Origin: Apoda limacodes
Taxonomy: Eukaryota; Arthropoda; Insecta; Lepidoptera; Limacodidae
DNA length: 64,000 nt
Direction: 5' to 3'
Assembly: GCA_946406115.1 (NCBI GenBank)
Contig: OX291547.1
Coordinates: forward strand, 17,179,001 to 17,243,000
A program made the translations under genes and the position numbers. This document shows positions 1-13,408 of the stretch, piece by piece (within the stretch, counting starts at the first letter, position 1; every line of letters begins with the position of its first letter). The notes under the pieces were generated by a model. That model ran no database searches. It saw nothing but the letters and a program-made list of their open reading frames with translations, and was not told where the DNA came from.

Positions 1-661
1 CTTTAAGTTCTGAGCCGCTAGCAGTAAGTAGGTAGTCTAGAATTGAATCACAGCGTAGCGAGTGATTTTAATATAGACTACTGGGCACAGCGAGGGATTT
101 AAAGGCACGAGACCTTAATAAACTAAATAAAATAAACTAAATTAAAAAAACCGAGGCGCGATATTAATTAGTTATTTTAGCATTAGGTTGTTTATTTACG
201 TAGGTATATAATGTATTTTTAAAACAAGTTAGTGACTCGAGTTACGACGATAATTCTTTAACAGCAGAAGAGCTAAGACAACAAGTGTCTTATGCTCAAC
301 TAAGCTTTTTACCAGAGAAGTCTCGTTAAAAATGTCTTAAAGCATACGAATTGTTCAATATTTGGCAACTTTCAAAAGTTGCTAATGTAAAAAAGAATAG
401 TTAGTACCTACCTATTGTTTATTATTCTGTGATAGGAACGAGTATAGTTGGTAGTATTTGTAAATAAGAATAAACTTATTGCTTAATATGACCTTCAGTG
501 TGTTTCTTGCCTAAGACCTATTTTTTCGCACTGGTAGAGGTGAAAAGTTGTATGTTTCACACGAGAGCCAATTATTTTAGGTCTCGTGCCTTTAAATCCC
601 TCGCTGTGCTCAGTAGTCTATTTTAGAATTTGACTAATTTGCTAGCTCGGGATTTAAAGTT
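1..661. mobile_element. Non-autonomous DNA transposon with long terminal inverted repeats
   Basis: Bases 73..115 and 579..621 are inverted copies of each other, 42 of 43 identical. The outer ends also pair loosely: the first 22 bases resemble the reverse complement of 641..660 (both read roughly ctttaaattcc-gagc-ctagc). The element therefore starts at or just before the window edge and ends near 661. The roughly 460-base interior has no ORF of note, so it would depend on a transposase from elsewhere. The superfamily cannot be named without the left target-site duplication. Confidence 0.7.
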
Positions 662-689
662 GGTACTCTTCATAAAAAACAACTTTGCC

Positions 690-869
690 CAATTGTTGAA
701 CAAATAACTATTTTCACCATTTTTAGAATATCACCTCTTATAGAGATTTCCTCAAATAGAGGAAAATAATTTGTATAAAAATCCTGATAATTTTTTAGGT
801 AAAACCATTAACAGATAAAAGTTTTTTTCTCTCAAAAGTCTACGCGGACGATTTTGTGGGAATAGATAG
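690..869 (+). mobile_element. Helitron-like repeat fragment, 3' part
   Basis: The end 'tacgcggacgattttgtggg' followed by 'aatagatagt' is a decayed form of the lepidopteran 'cacgcggacgaagtcgcggg ... agctagt' terminus, which is seen better preserved at 49201..49240. The 5' limit is uncertain. Confidence 0.35.
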
Positions 870-2231
870 TGTTTTTAAAGGAAATGTTCGTCAGGATGAG
901 ATTAACTTTATAAAAATAAATGATTAAGAGATATAAGGTCCTCTCAAATAGTAGGAAAAAGAAATGAAAATAGGTTATGTTTGTATACATATAAATCGAT
1001 ATCAAATTATTTTAGTCGAGCTTCAGATCAACTTTAGCAACCTTCAAAGTAACCTTAGTATCATATCCTTTATGATTACGTGGTTGATATAGATAGGGAA
1101 TCCATAATTAGCTAGTTCATAAACTTCATGGAAGTAACATGAAATTTAATTCAAAAAATGTCTACAACACAAACTATTCAGTAGACATTTTTAAAAGTTT
1201 CAAAAATATTTTTCCAATCGATCACTTTATCTTTTAATACTCATAAGGAATTGATCATTGTTCTGTAAAAAGAGATTCGATTGATTGTAGTCATTAATAT
1301 TTTCGAAAGCTGACAGTTGTTTACATATTGCTTCTGTCTGTACTGTACATACAGTGACCACGGGGCTGTGGGCTACTCGCCGTAGATCATAATCCGAGGC
1401 GTATTTATTAGTGTGCACGCTTTCTAAAGCCCTGCATCTGCGCAGCTCCTAGCTCCTCTGAAGCTGCTCACGCGATCTTACGCACATCGTATCTTATTAC
1501 GTGTACAATAAACATTAAAGGCGTATTTAAATGATAATTCTGTTTAAAAACGCAGGTGAATATTCGGATTAATTATTTATTATATTTAAAGAAACCTGCT
1601 TATTATTATTTTAATTTTATACACGAATAAAGGGAACACTCAACGAGCTGTTTTTATTTGTAAAGAAATTGTGCAGTAAAAGGTGTATAATGTAAACTGA
1701 AAGTGACCATCTATTATAATACTAAAGTATCAAGAAAAAGATGTATTTTTAATGTAATTCTGAAGTATATTCAGAGATAATATTTAATCTTAATCGCAGA
1801 TGAAATGTTCCGCCATTAGAGACGTTACTTCGTTCTTCACTTTTTGTATCAGCTCGGAATGTAAAATTTATTGCGTTGTGTTAAGTTTTCTAAATGGCTT
1901 TCAATTCCCAAACACGATGCGTCGGCTTTGACCGCTGCGGTGCGTAAACAGTTCTTTTCCGTTCAATTACACCTTTATGTCCAACCTAATCTAGTTTCAT
2001 TTAGAAATACATACTTGAAAAAATCCATAGAGATAATTTTGAAATTTTAAATATGGGAGTTTTATTTTACAAAGCTCAGTTATGTTAATTAAGTCAAATT
2101 AGTTTATTTATAATATCATACGAAGATGATTTTATACAAAGTATGCCTCATAATTATTAAATACTATCCTTAAATATTTCTAAAAATACAAATTTAAGTT
2201 AAACAAATAATAATAATAATAATTAAACTCA
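870..2231. other. Non-coding stretch, no gene seen
   Basis: AT-rich sequence without credible coding exons or recognisable repeats, apart from an AAT-type microsatellite at about 2204..2222. The short open frame around 1227..1418 has no family features. Confidence 0.6.
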
Positions 2232-2474
2232 TCAATAAATATTATAAATGGGAAAGTAACTGTGTCTGCCTATCCGTCTGTTTCTTGTTCACGCTTTAAC
2301 CGCTCTACCGATTGATATGAAATTTGGCATGAAGATAGTTTGAGTCCGGTGTACGGACAAAGGCTACTTTAAATCGTCATTTGTGTACTTTTTTTTATAT
2401 AATTGATGAGTTGCCGTTAAAATCCTACACCTATTACCTAATTTAGGGTGGGTGGAACCGCGGGCAAAAGTTAG
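2232..2474 (+). mobile_element. Non-autonomous Helitron-like element (Lep1-type)
   Basis: Begins TC, has 'aaatattataaatgggaaag' near the 5' end, then 'accgattgatatgaaattt', and ends 'cgggcaaaagttag' followed by T. It is preceded by A. A start of TC, an end of CTRR (here TTAG) and insertion between A and T are Helitron hallmarks. The closest relative in the window is 40141..40380, which also reads 'gggaaagtaactctgtctg'. There is no ORF. Confidence 0.7.
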
Positions 2475-5400
2475 TTCTAAATAAATTAACATTAAAATAA
2501 ATTAAAGAATACAAAATTAAATATAGTAATATAAATTATAAAAATATGTATATGTATATGATAAGTGGATAGTATAATAATGTTGTGTATAAAGGTCTGA
2601 CTACCAACATATTGGGCATCATCATATATTTTTTAAGATATATAGGTATATTAAAATATCTTTTACAATATAAATTAGTAAATCAATATGCAAATAATCG
2701 TACATTCATCAATCAGTCTGACACTTGTAAGCTTTCAGTGATTGGTAGCCTCATAAAAGTTTATCGTCGAAAATTATTCTGAGTCGAGTAAGTAAGTATG
2801 TACCTACTATCCACTCGTAGGTAGAAGTTAGCAATTTATACCGAAAGATTACGAATACCTATGTGATTTTATTGGCTTGTATTGTGACTAAAATTAGTCC
2901 TCAATTTGGGTATAATGAACGTTAACTAATAATAATCATATTATTAGCGAACGTTTTTGTAATATCAACAATGCTATTGCGTCTATTAATGATATACTTA
3001 GCGCATGCAGGTTTGATACTTTTTGTTCTTTTATGTTAATATGCAGTTAAAATATAAAGAGTTTTCTGTTATGGACTAGACCTCACCTATTACAAAAAAG
3101 TATCTAAATTTTTTGTTGAGTTCAGAAATTATCGTAATTAACTTAATCATAATCAGATTAACTGCAGACAATGTTAAATTATGCAAGAAAAAGACTATGT
3201 AAGGTTACGACTACTTAGTATCAATTTTAGGAATAACATAAACAATATTTTTGTAATTGAATTTAATTAATTTGATTTAATTGAAAGAATTTTATTAAAA
3301 CGGATTTAATTTTACATGACAATATTTTTTTGTCTTTTCTAAATGATAATTTGTAAACCTTTTTTTGTAGTTAAAAACTTTATTGTTACCCTGACATTTC
3401 ATAGAATCAAATTTAAGTTTAATCAGTCAATAATTATCAAAACTCAGAAGCCGTAGTATTTAACATTTAAGTACGGCGTCCAAAGGGAAGAGAACCATGG
3501 GCGCTCGGCGGGTACCTGCCGGCAGCGTGTGAAGTCCGTCGGACGATCACAAAGCCATATTCAAATGCGCTCCTGGACGCGCCTAGCATGAATGTACATT
3601 ACCCTATGACCATATTATTTTTAACATACGAAGATAATGGCTCATCGGGGCGATTCTTAATTTTTTTTGTTGCTTTCTTACGCTCCCTTTATTAGGGTCG
3701 GCGACGCTTTAGGGTATTGCGCAACGGACGCATTGATCATTAATATATTGTAATTGCGTTACGCGAAATAGCATTCGCGAATGATGATGACATTTAATTT
3801 TTTAATCAGTATGTTTAAATTAGTTTATCATGTAATAACGAAAACTAGTTTTACGAACGTTTGGAAATTACATTTACTAAGTGTAGGTAAAATCACGCGA
3901 CGAAATTTAGAGTATTAATGGATTAAATGGAAGTTTTTGCTAAGACGCAATTCACAGATATGTCCCTCTACTATCTCGGATTCTCTTCTTCTATTAATTT
4001 CTATCTATTAATTTTAGCTTTTAAATGTTCTAATATATTACACCTATGTATATTAGTAAAATCGAAGTCTGAGAAACTTACTCTAGGATGACTCATACTA
4101 CTTAGAGTGAATACAAAATACAACCTGAAGTATCATAAATTTTGATCCAATTTTGCTTTGTTTTTTAATCTTTGTTCGTAACTTATAACGGCTAAAAGAA
4201 ACTGTTTTATTTTGTCCTTATGTGTCTACCTTAGGGACATCTTTATTTACTATATCTGCTTGCATAGTGCACGTACCTAACTACCTAAGTAAAAATAAAA
4301 ACATTAGCCGAACGTAACTGAGGGGATGTAATGAACATTAGTATTTGTCTGGGAATTTTCTATGTTTTTACAAAAAAAAAAATATTAAAGTATTTGTATG
4401 TCTGGTATCTATATTACAAGCTTAGCTTATCAGATGGCGCTGTGTGTTATGTCCAGAATAATTTATCTAGTTATTTTATTTCTATACTCAGTATTTTTGA
4501 AACAGTATTATTACCTGTTATAGCAATAACCTTATACAATGTCTACTAACCGCAATTATCCCTGTATGCGTCCAGAACCATCTCATGTTCTTACACCAGG
4601 GCCGGCGTCATGCGGTAAACGGTAATAATGAGTAATAAACTTAGGCGCAGTTGCAACCGGTACTTATGACACTTTACCCTGTAATTTGGCAATTGAGTTT
4701 ATACCGAGGACTGCGCAGTATTTATTGTGTCGTCCGGAGCTGACCCGCTGTGCCTGTGTTGAGAGCCGGTAATTTTGCGGTCACTTGCAGGTGTTTATTG
4801 AATAATTTTAAAAAGTAAAGTCGTTAAGGGATGCCTGATAGAAACTAAATGCATTTTTCTGAGAAAGAATATATTGTTTTTATTAAAAACTCAAGTTAAG
4901 GAAACATTAAAAAGAAACCGTGAAAAGAAAATTAACATCAATATATTAATTATATATAGTATATAATATTATTGGGTGGTCTGTTTCTACACAGTAGACC
5001 AGTTTATCGAGGAGCTGGTCTAAAGTACTCGACGACTAATGTTTTCATTCCAACACTATATCTGTCTTAAATGTGTTCGAAAACAACCAAAATTAAAAAT
5101 AAAACTTATTCTTTGACTTTCAAGATAAAACAAGTCTAAAATGTATGCATAAACTGAGAAACTTTTTATATTCATCAGGCAAATAGACAGCAAACTATCC
5201 TCGATAATTTCACACGGTGAGCGGTACACTTGACCATTGTCTGCTCCCTATCATTAAGATAGACAATTTGCGACCTCGCTCTTTGTTGTTCCTTAACCCC
5301 TTTCTTACCGTCGCGCGTCCCGGCCGGCCCTGTGTGTCCCGCTCGTACATAGTTTTGACACTCACTCCATAGGATACCCCTTTGTTTCGCAGCATCCGAG

Positions 5401-8177
5401 AGCCGAGGGTCCTGCGCACAATTTATGCTCGCCTGTCAAAACACAATGAGTTTACGCATTGTGAATCAATACAGCGATTTGATCTATAGCCAGCTTTTGT
5501 TTCTGGGTGTTGTGCTTACGTAACTCGGAATATGTATTAGGATATGACTGTAAACAGTAATTGTATACTTTTCTGCTGAGACAATGGAGAATCATTTATA
5601 ACACGTCAATAATATTGATAATAGAAGCTTATTGTATGGAAGGCGAACGTATTGAGTCGTTTGTGGAACAAAAGACATCAACGGAGTTAAGGTTATTTAT
5701 TTTCTTGTCTACTTTTAAATTACTATGTCTGGAAAATAAAGTTATTCTTTTTTATCATTTTGTTTTTGCAATGATATGGTATCTAGGCTAATTGTATGTG
5801 AATTCAGTAAATAATGTTAGTAGTAAAAGTATTTTAATAGGTTTGTATTTTTCATAAATTTACCGTTTTTTCTTAATAAATTGTTTTGTTTTTTTGTTGA
5901 AAACGCTGCTACCTCTCTTCCAACTGTTACAGTAAAAGTTAGTTTTTTCCTGAATAACATGAGATTCTACCCTGTCTCAGGTCTAGTTAAAAATTAGTTT
6001 AGTAAGAAATTTGACAAAATCAGAGCAGGCCAAATGTACAAATAATCCTCTCAAACAACCTTACTCTCATACCTGTACAGTAGGCATATGAAACTATTTC
6101 ACACCTTAGACCCAAAAAAACTTGTGATTTTGTGATACCTTTTAACGATTAGGCAGCCCTCAAGGTGTTAAAATTGTCCACCAAAATATGTAGGTGGACT
6201 AATTTATAAATTGAAATGTTTTTGAAAGTTATCATAGTATTGATGTACTTATATTACTTAAATTGTTAAGAAAACGTTGGCTTTTTATAAAGAAATAAAT
6301 TTATTTAAACAAGTAACATAAAATACCCGATTTTGAATTACTTGGGAAATAATATTATCTGCGGTCGAAGTTAAAATGATATCATTTAATAGTGCTTTAT
6401 TTAATTATATGTATATATGTACATGTGCATATATAATAGATATTTAAATGTAATAAAACATACTATGTGTACAACGTTAGTAATATTATTATTACTAATA
6501 AAAACTAAGTATAACATATATCTATAAAAGCAAATAATAAAAATTGGCGTTGAAACGGAAGTCGAGGTAGCATAGCGTGCCTAAGTCTTATTTGCCTGTT
6601 TACACTTAATGCTGTAGTTTCATAATGTAAGCGTTTAAATGCATAGCTTTTTGCAAGTGATCGCAAAAAAGCGCGGAGGCTGCTGCGGCCGCCATTACCG
6701 CTCTTAAAATAACATCGTACGTTTAACTTAATGACGGACACACCGGCGAAATGCACTTATAATTACATATACAAAGAGTTTTGGTTAAAATTTATCTTGT
6801 ATGTAGAGCTGCGCTGGAACTCTCTCACGGGTTATCAACGTCAAAAAGGAATCTTAAGATATCCATATGTGTGGTAGGAATTGTGGAAGTACATAGTTGT
6901 TAATCGTACCTACATGAAATCCACATATACTCTATATATAACTACATCTAACTGAAATTTGGGGAAGCTAGTGGTGGCGGAGGTCTAGACGATTGACTCG
7001 TACTGAGTTCGAGGCCGAACGAATAAGTCTTTTATAAGTTAATATATTTGACAATGCGAAATGAAAGGTAAATTTTAAACAATCTCCAACGAATGAAAAT
7101 TAATTAACTTAAACCTACAATATTATGTGAACCTATAAAAAAAAAAAAAATTAAAAATGTAAGCAGGTTTTGTTCCCACAATGTGTACTGTTTTTAATTA
7201 ATATAACAGGCGATTTTAGTTTTTAGTTACTTAGCAGTAAAATAAGTGTGTCAGGGTTTTAGCAAGTGAAAGTCTTCGGTATCTGCCTACCCCATTGTAA
7301 AACCAGCGTGATGTTATATATGTATGTATTCAGTATTTTGTTAGTCATATTTTGTTGATGCCAAGAATGCTGGCTGCATTTCCTCGCTGCAAAGGGATGC
7401 TGCTCTTCTAAGTAAGAAATGAGCTCGATAAATTTAAGATGCAAAATCACAATAAGTGATTAATAAAATTAACTAAAAAAGTTTTTTTTAAGTAAACATT
7501 AAAACCAATAAGAAAAAATACATTAATGATATCGATAAAACTCTAATAGGTAAAAGTAACTACAATAATAAGATTGTTGCAACATTAGAAGCTAAACGAG
7601 TTTTATGCAATAATTGAACTAGCTGTTTCACTTTAGTTGAAATTACTAATTGTACTGGTAACATTAACTTTGTCAAACAAAATATCTTAGGTATGCCTAC
7701 CCATTACTGTAACTTAAGAGGCTGACACTAACTAACCGCTGATTTAAGCTAAAGCAGAAATGTTATCTACAACTTACAAATATTTTCTACTAACAATACT
7801 TAACGTTCTGAAAATAACTTATCTCTAGTTTCCCAAAATACCGTGGTGGACTAATTACCTGGTGTCAGTAACTTAAGTTGAATATTAAATCACCTAACAA
7901 TTACTTCAATTGATTTTAATTTGATAAGATTCCAGTACAAACAGATTTTTTTTATTAAGCGTATAGTTGACCACGTTTGGATAAGTTCAGTAGTGGACTA
8001 CTATCCCAATGATCGCTACTACATCCGGTCCTCTGACTTTATTTTTCAGGTCGTCACTCCACCTTGCTGGAGAGCGACCCCGCTGTGCTTAGACTCTTAT
8101 TCGATTGGGGTTAATTGTAACTCATGAATACAATAATTTAATTTATTTCGTTACTTGCATTTAATATTGCATAAAGA
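2475..8177. other. Non-coding upstream stretch with three GC-richer pockets
   Basis: No coding exon is supported. GC-richer, apparently non-repeated pockets occur at about 3470..3600, 5215..5425 and 6560..6750. The short open frames there lack recognisable protein features and are probably by-products of base composition. A poly-A run sits at about 7138..7150. Confidence 0.5.
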
Positions 8178-8613
8178 CGTCCGACTTGCGCACCAAGAGT
8201 TCCGTACTTAAAAGTTTGAACTATAACCGAAGTTTTTAGTATTATTGTTTCAATCTTCATAATATTTTTTATTTTAATTTTCTTCATAATATACCGAAAT
8301 TCTAAAATCTTAATAATTTTAGTTCTTACTAAAGATCCCGTAAAAAATGATAACTTTGACGGTTACCGCTTATATATTAAATAAAAAAGAATATCTACAT
8401 GCCAGGCTGGATAAAATATTTCCCTCTTTTTGACTCCCCCTTACAAAATAAATTAATATATTGGGTCAATATTCTACAAAAATATCTGAATTTAAGACCT
8501 GTAACTCATTACGGTTACCAAACCAAACCGATCATACAGACGGACGGACGGACAGTAAAACCGCTACAATACAATTAAAAACGTTTTGCTCTATCGGTAC
8601 GAAATCTTAAAAA
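8178..8613 (+). repeat. Dispersed repeat, 'accgagggttccgtac' family, copy 1
   Basis: Starts 'gtccgacttgcgcaccaag' with 'agttccgtac' and contains 'cagacggacggacggacag' near the 3' end, followed by 'ggtacgaaatcttaaaaac'. The same plan is seen at 43580..43999 (+) and in inverse orientation at about 53360..53720. It resembles a family common in moth genomes. It is not coding. Confidence 0.6.
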
Positions 8614-9138
8614 CTACTCTATTAAAATTAAAGCAAAAGTAAAAAGGTGATAAAACTAGTAAATAAAACCTATTAAAACAACAAGGAGGTAATAAAAAAC
8701 CTTTATGTTATTTCCTATTAACTAACCTATGTGTTGTTTTTCCTAACCCACAAGGTTATTTTTTTAAAACGAAAAAATTTATGTCAATATAGTTTTAAAA
8801 AATAAGCATATTCGTTATTAACGTCACATAAATAATGAATTTGTTGTTTTATGTGTTGCGCGTTTAATTCTATTTTATTATAATTATTTAAGGTAGGATT
8901 TTGATCGTTACTTCGATATAAAAATAATCAGACAAACGAATTATCGTTGTAAGAAACTTAAATAATGATAAATTTTGTTAATTTATACACACATTACATT
9001 TAGGCAGTCTGGAGCTTTAAAATATTTTAATTATATTTCTAAGTAAAATTTTAAAATAATTCTATCAAAAACACAGATTTAAACAACAGTTCATTTATCT
9101 TATTTACAAACGAGGTAGGTTGGTTCTTTCTATATCAG

Positions 9139-9299
9139 GGAGCTTACTGGAAACAGTTTCGAGTACGCCAGACTCGATAATTTTGGAGTAAAATGTATGC
9201 AAGTTCTTTCACGGATTTCGAGAGGTAAGACTTACTTAAATTAATGTTCTCTCGAATTCCAAAGTCAGGCGTACTCGAGACTGTTCGTATTAAGCTCTC
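9139..9299. mobile_element. Palindromic MITE, copy 1
   Basis: The ends are inverted repeats of about 35 bp: 'gagcttactggaaacagttt' with 'cgagtacgccagact' on the left, and the reverse complement 'agagcttaatacgaacagtc' with 'tcgagtacgcctgact' on the right. A second copy with the same termini lies at 30488..30662. There is no ORF, as expected for a miniature inverted-repeat element. Confidence 0.7.
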
Positions 9300-9554
9300 A
9301 GGTCTGTGGTCCATCGACACATTCTCATTACTAGCCTGTGGTTACTGAGCAATAATCGAAGTTGCATATTTGCATAATTGTGCGCAACAAGTGTCGGTAT
9401 CTACATAAAATTACATCTTTTCTTATACAACTCTATGTTTAACCTGGATGTATAATGTATATAGCTGCTATGAACATTTTCCTAGGATAATTTGGGCTAT
9501 TTCATTAAAAGGAAATAAAATATGCCATCTAATATAAAACACAAAACCGGACAC

Positions 9555-9605
9555 TATGGAGATAGGTGATGCCTAAGCCCAGCAGAGGACGTCCGTAGAC
9601 TAATA
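9555..9605 (+). mobile_element. SINE 3' tail fragment
   Basis: The stretch containing 'gcctaagcccagcagaggac' and 'gtccgtagactaat' matches the 3' signature of lepidopteran tRNA-derived SINEs (usually 'gcctatgtccagcagtgga'). The head is absent. Confidence 0.5.
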
Positions 9606-9791
9606 TGATAACAAATATATAAAATTGTAGGTTTTATTATCTTTGTTCGAATTTATATGTCCCTATTTTTTTTAATTATGTATGGTAATGGGATGGTTTG
9701 AGAATCATGTGTGTTGTCATCTTAAAAAAATCAAATTTATGTATAAAGGCTTTTATAAGTTGATATAACCACTATACCACTAGTTCTTTTT

Positions 9792-10402
9792 AAAATCACC
9801 ATCATTCCTTTTTCTGATAGTGTCAAAGATCTTGATCTGCACATTGACAATTGTCTCACTCGGACAGCACAAGTAAGTGGCATTCATTAGTCGGAAAGTC
9901 ACCGGTTTGGTCAAATTTCTTTACATATTACGCAATTACCTTCGTTGTGTTTACTGGTGCAAACGCTAGTATTGCCAATCCTTATTTATTGTGATATGTG
10001 TCACCCGGACTTAAAATCTGATCTTTTATATAAACTGGACCGTGCTATTTTCAATTTTATCCGGTACATTTCTCATCTGTCTACGCAAGTACGACCATAT
10101 CCCTACATTTCAAACAGCTTAAATGGTTGCCAGTTCGTCAACGCAGGGCCGTTAGCATTCTCTGTGTTCTTTCCTCCAACCTAAATGATACTGGCTATCC
10201 TGTCTCGTCGATAGCTTTTCTTGAATTAGACCATGAGCTCTTGCTCCTTTCTTCTCACAACCATCTTCTTTCTAACCTACGACACCGTACTGCATTCGTC
10301 TGTAATTATTCTAATAATTCTTTTACTCTTCCGGCTGCAGAACTCTGGAACGCACTTTTTAAAGACATTCGAAATGCTAAAGCAAATCATACTTTAAAAT
10401 AA
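9792..10402 (+). pseudogene. Non-LTR retrotransposon (LINE) reverse transcriptase C-terminal remnant
   Basis: Three frames together give a LINE ORF2 tail: a stretch with 'SVKDLDLHIDN' from 9792, then ISRKVTGLVKF, then LVQTLVLPILIYCD from about 9950, then LKWLPVRQRRAVSILCVL from about 10115, and finally LPAAELWNALFKDIRN before the stop at about 10400. These are the usual landmarks of the thumb region and C-terminus of jockey/CR1-like reverse transcriptases. At least two frameshifts (near 9940 and near 10085) interrupt it, and the 5' catalytic part (the FADD region) is missing. It is a dead, 5'-truncated insertion. Confidence 0.8.
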
Positions 10403-11448
10403 TAAAATTATATAAATAATATAGTGTTAAGAAATACCAGTATTTTCTCAAGCACGTGGCTGCGTGAACCTTTGTGATTCTTTCTTTCATACAAAGGTAT
10501 CTTACTTTTTTTTTATCGATTTTATGACTGTTGTTGTATAGTTTGGGTTTATATGTATGAATGTACATAGGCATATATTTTATTCAAATATTTTTATATA
10601 GATAAGTATTTTTTGTGTTTACGATTAGTTTTATATTAGCATTAACACATTTTAATTATTCATTTATTGTCATTTGAGCTAAATAAGACTTTAATATATA
10701 TTGTTGAGAGGTAGTGAATACCGTAAGGCGCTAAGTCCGCCATTGTTTGTGCAGTAAACTTTTATTAAAAAAAATAACTAACACTTAAAAATATCATTAA
10801 ATCAATACAGATTTACAAATTATATTGATAAATGACTACATTGTTTACTTTAATTTTTATATACATATTAAAGATTTGTTATCCAATTGAAAATTAGCTG
10901 CCTAAATGCCTTGTAAGTTCAGGGACGTAAATTATATGTAATAAACTTTGTTATTTTAATATTGGTAGGTTTGTTTATATAACACGCGCGTTCGTGTCGG
11001 TTATACAGAGTGCACCGTTATTGGCACTGAGAAAAGCTGCTGCCAATGAATATTTATAATGGGCCGGATTGAGATGTAAATAAATGTATAGATGCAGAAT
11101 ATATATAACAAACGCTCCTGGATCTAAAACTTGTGAATTATAACTAAACGTTTATAATTTCCTTCATATTCTAATTGGTTTTAAGTCAACTACTGCGCAA
11201 AATTCTTATAAGGTCTTGCACGATATTGAAACTAAGAAACTGCATAAATTACCTTAAGGTGTGTTCAATAATAAATTGTTTATTTATATTATTAAGTCGA
11301 TCAACTCACATTGTCTGTTATGGCTTATGATTTTGAATAACAAAATACTCCGTTCGTAAGTATACCAAGTCAAGTGACTTGTAGCTATGACACCATGGAT
11401 TGATGATTACCATAATCATTTTTATAATTGCTGTTATTTACATATATC
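10403..11448. other. Non-coding stretch, no gene seen
   Basis: AT-rich sequence following the LINE remnant. No coding exon or RNA gene is recognised. Confidence 0.5.
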
Positions 11449-11800
11449 AGTAAAAGTAAACAAAAAAATATATAATTCTGGATATCTCAACACAAAGCAA
11501 TCTCAAAAAAAAAAAACAAAGTAAAAGTAAACAAATATATATATATATATATGTCTGGATATCTAAACACAACGCAATCTGATCCTAAATTAAACAATAT
11601 TTGTATTATGGGTACTAGAAAACGGATACAAATACTTATAAATATTCTTTTAGTATAAATGCATACTTATGTTATGTATAGAAAATATACGGACTCAAGA
11701 CAAACACACACGTTTATCGCGCAAATGGTTGTTGTGTGTGGGGACCGAACCTGCACAATTTGCGCAGCAGGCAGCCTCTCTATCAACTGAGTCACAAGTG
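11449..11800 (-). mobile_element. tRNA-derived SINE with duplicated tail
   Basis: On the minus strand the head at about 11800..11740 reads 'gactcagttgatagag' (A-box-like) and 'ggttcggtcccc' (B-box-like). This is followed by a body with 'tctagtacccataatacaaa', typical of moth tRNA SINEs. The tail unit 11521..11580 (with tctggatatctaaacaca) is repeated at 11449..11503 (tctggatatctcaacaca). It is a Pol III-type retroposon copied by LINE machinery. The acceptor stem is not that of a functional tRNA. Confidence 0.75.
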
Positions 11801-12782
11801 AGTCAAAATAAGGAGAGACGATCTATTTTTAATTGGGGTTAAAGTAATCATAATATAAATTTTAAAAATGTAGTTCTATATAACAAAATCCTATCGGAAT
11901 AGGTAGCCATTATATACTCCATACCGTAGCACTCAAATCTTTTAGTAATATTATCTATGTAAGGTTTCGTATGTTATTCTTAGGCTGTATAAACCAATTA
12001 CCATTAAGCTTTTAAATAACACTGTATATATATTTTACAAAGAGGTAACGCTGCCAGCATTCTGGGCACTGCTTTACCACATGATTTTTTAAGAAGACAT
12101 TTATTATTTATAATTAGGATATAGTTTTAGTTTTAAATCTCTATAGTTATCTTCTTCTCAATATAAATGAATAAAAAACGTTGTCTATGAAATATGTAAT
12201 TTTGAAATCAATAAACAAGTTTTTAACAAATTTGATGTAAAGCGCCACTTAAATATAGCTTCAATGTTGTCGAAAAGGTAGCGAAAAAGAGATAAAAATA
12301 AAAAGCAGAGAAGCACAGGTATGCAGTATCAAATAAAAAGGCATGTCTGTCAATATGCGCCCACGCATTGTGTCAACACGATATTCTTGTTGACTTAGTA
12401 CCAACATCTACACATATATCTTTTTTGAGGGCTATATTTAATAATGCAGTAAAAGAGAAAACATGTATTTATGTAGGAAAGCTTTTTATGCATATTTATT
12501 TTTATGAATATTTTAATGTGAAGGAAAATTTATTTAATTGTTTATTTGTTTTTGTTTTATTCAAATGTTTTCCTTTTAACTCGTAAGTACCACTTTCAAG
12601 GTTAAAATAAAAAAGGTAGTAAAAAGTTATATACCTATTGGTGTAGGTTTTCATGTGTCTGACTTGTTTTAAAGAACTTATCTGCTACAATTATATCATA
12701 ATTATCTGTGCCATCTAGGGCCTGGATTCAGTTACCTTACTGCTTATTCGAATGTTATTATAACAAATATATCCTTTTTACA
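11801..12782. other. Non-coding stretch, no gene seen
   Basis: AT-rich. The open frame at 12368..12586 has no recognisable features. Confidence 0.5.
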
Positions 12783-12920
12783 AAATGCGTATTGGTCCAT
12801 ATGCGTATTGATCGTCATGCGTGTTGGCCTATATGAGTTTTGGTCGTTATGCGTATATTGGTCCACATGCGTATTGGTCGGCATGCATTTTGGTAATTTT
12901 GTGCTTTTGGTCCTATTCAA
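12783..12920. repeat. Minisatellite, about 16-bp unit
   Basis: Seven to eight degenerate units of 'atgcgtattggtcc-t' run head to tail (atgcgtattggtccat, atgcgtattgatcgtc, atgcgtgttggcctat, and so on). The minus-strand open frame across it, rich in THMDQY-like units, simply reflects the repeat. Confidence 0.8.
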
Positions 12921-13408
12921 TATCATTTTATTGAACCAATACTTAATATACCTAAATGTACCTTTAAATTCTTAAAAAGCTGGTGTAAAAAGGATATTTA
13001 TTATGCAATAGAAATTGGCAATATCCGTTGCTAATTTATATATGCGATACAATCTGGTTTTCTTATAAAATAAAAATATCTATCTTTATGAACTTCTTTC
13101 TTTGACGTTCTTGACAATAATTTATTACACCTTGTTCAATATAAAGCGTACCAATACACAGTCATTAACGAGGACGGAAGACAGTAAAAAAGTGTACAGA
13201 AAACAATTTTATTACCACGACATTTCCGGTTGATTCGAGTCAAGATATTTTTTAATGTCCAGCCTATAGAGGCTAGTCTAATTAGATTCCGTCTGGCATG
13301 ACCAGTTTATAAAGACTGTTATGAAGTCCCCATAGTCTGCGACAATTACTGTGAGTAGCTATCTGCTGGCTTCTTTCTGTACTGTTGTACGAGTTTATAT
13401 GTACACTC

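Noticed and set aside
5210..5419. 69-codon minus-strand open frame, arginine-rich
   Set aside because: Composition follows the GC-rich pocket; no recognisable motif or splice structure.
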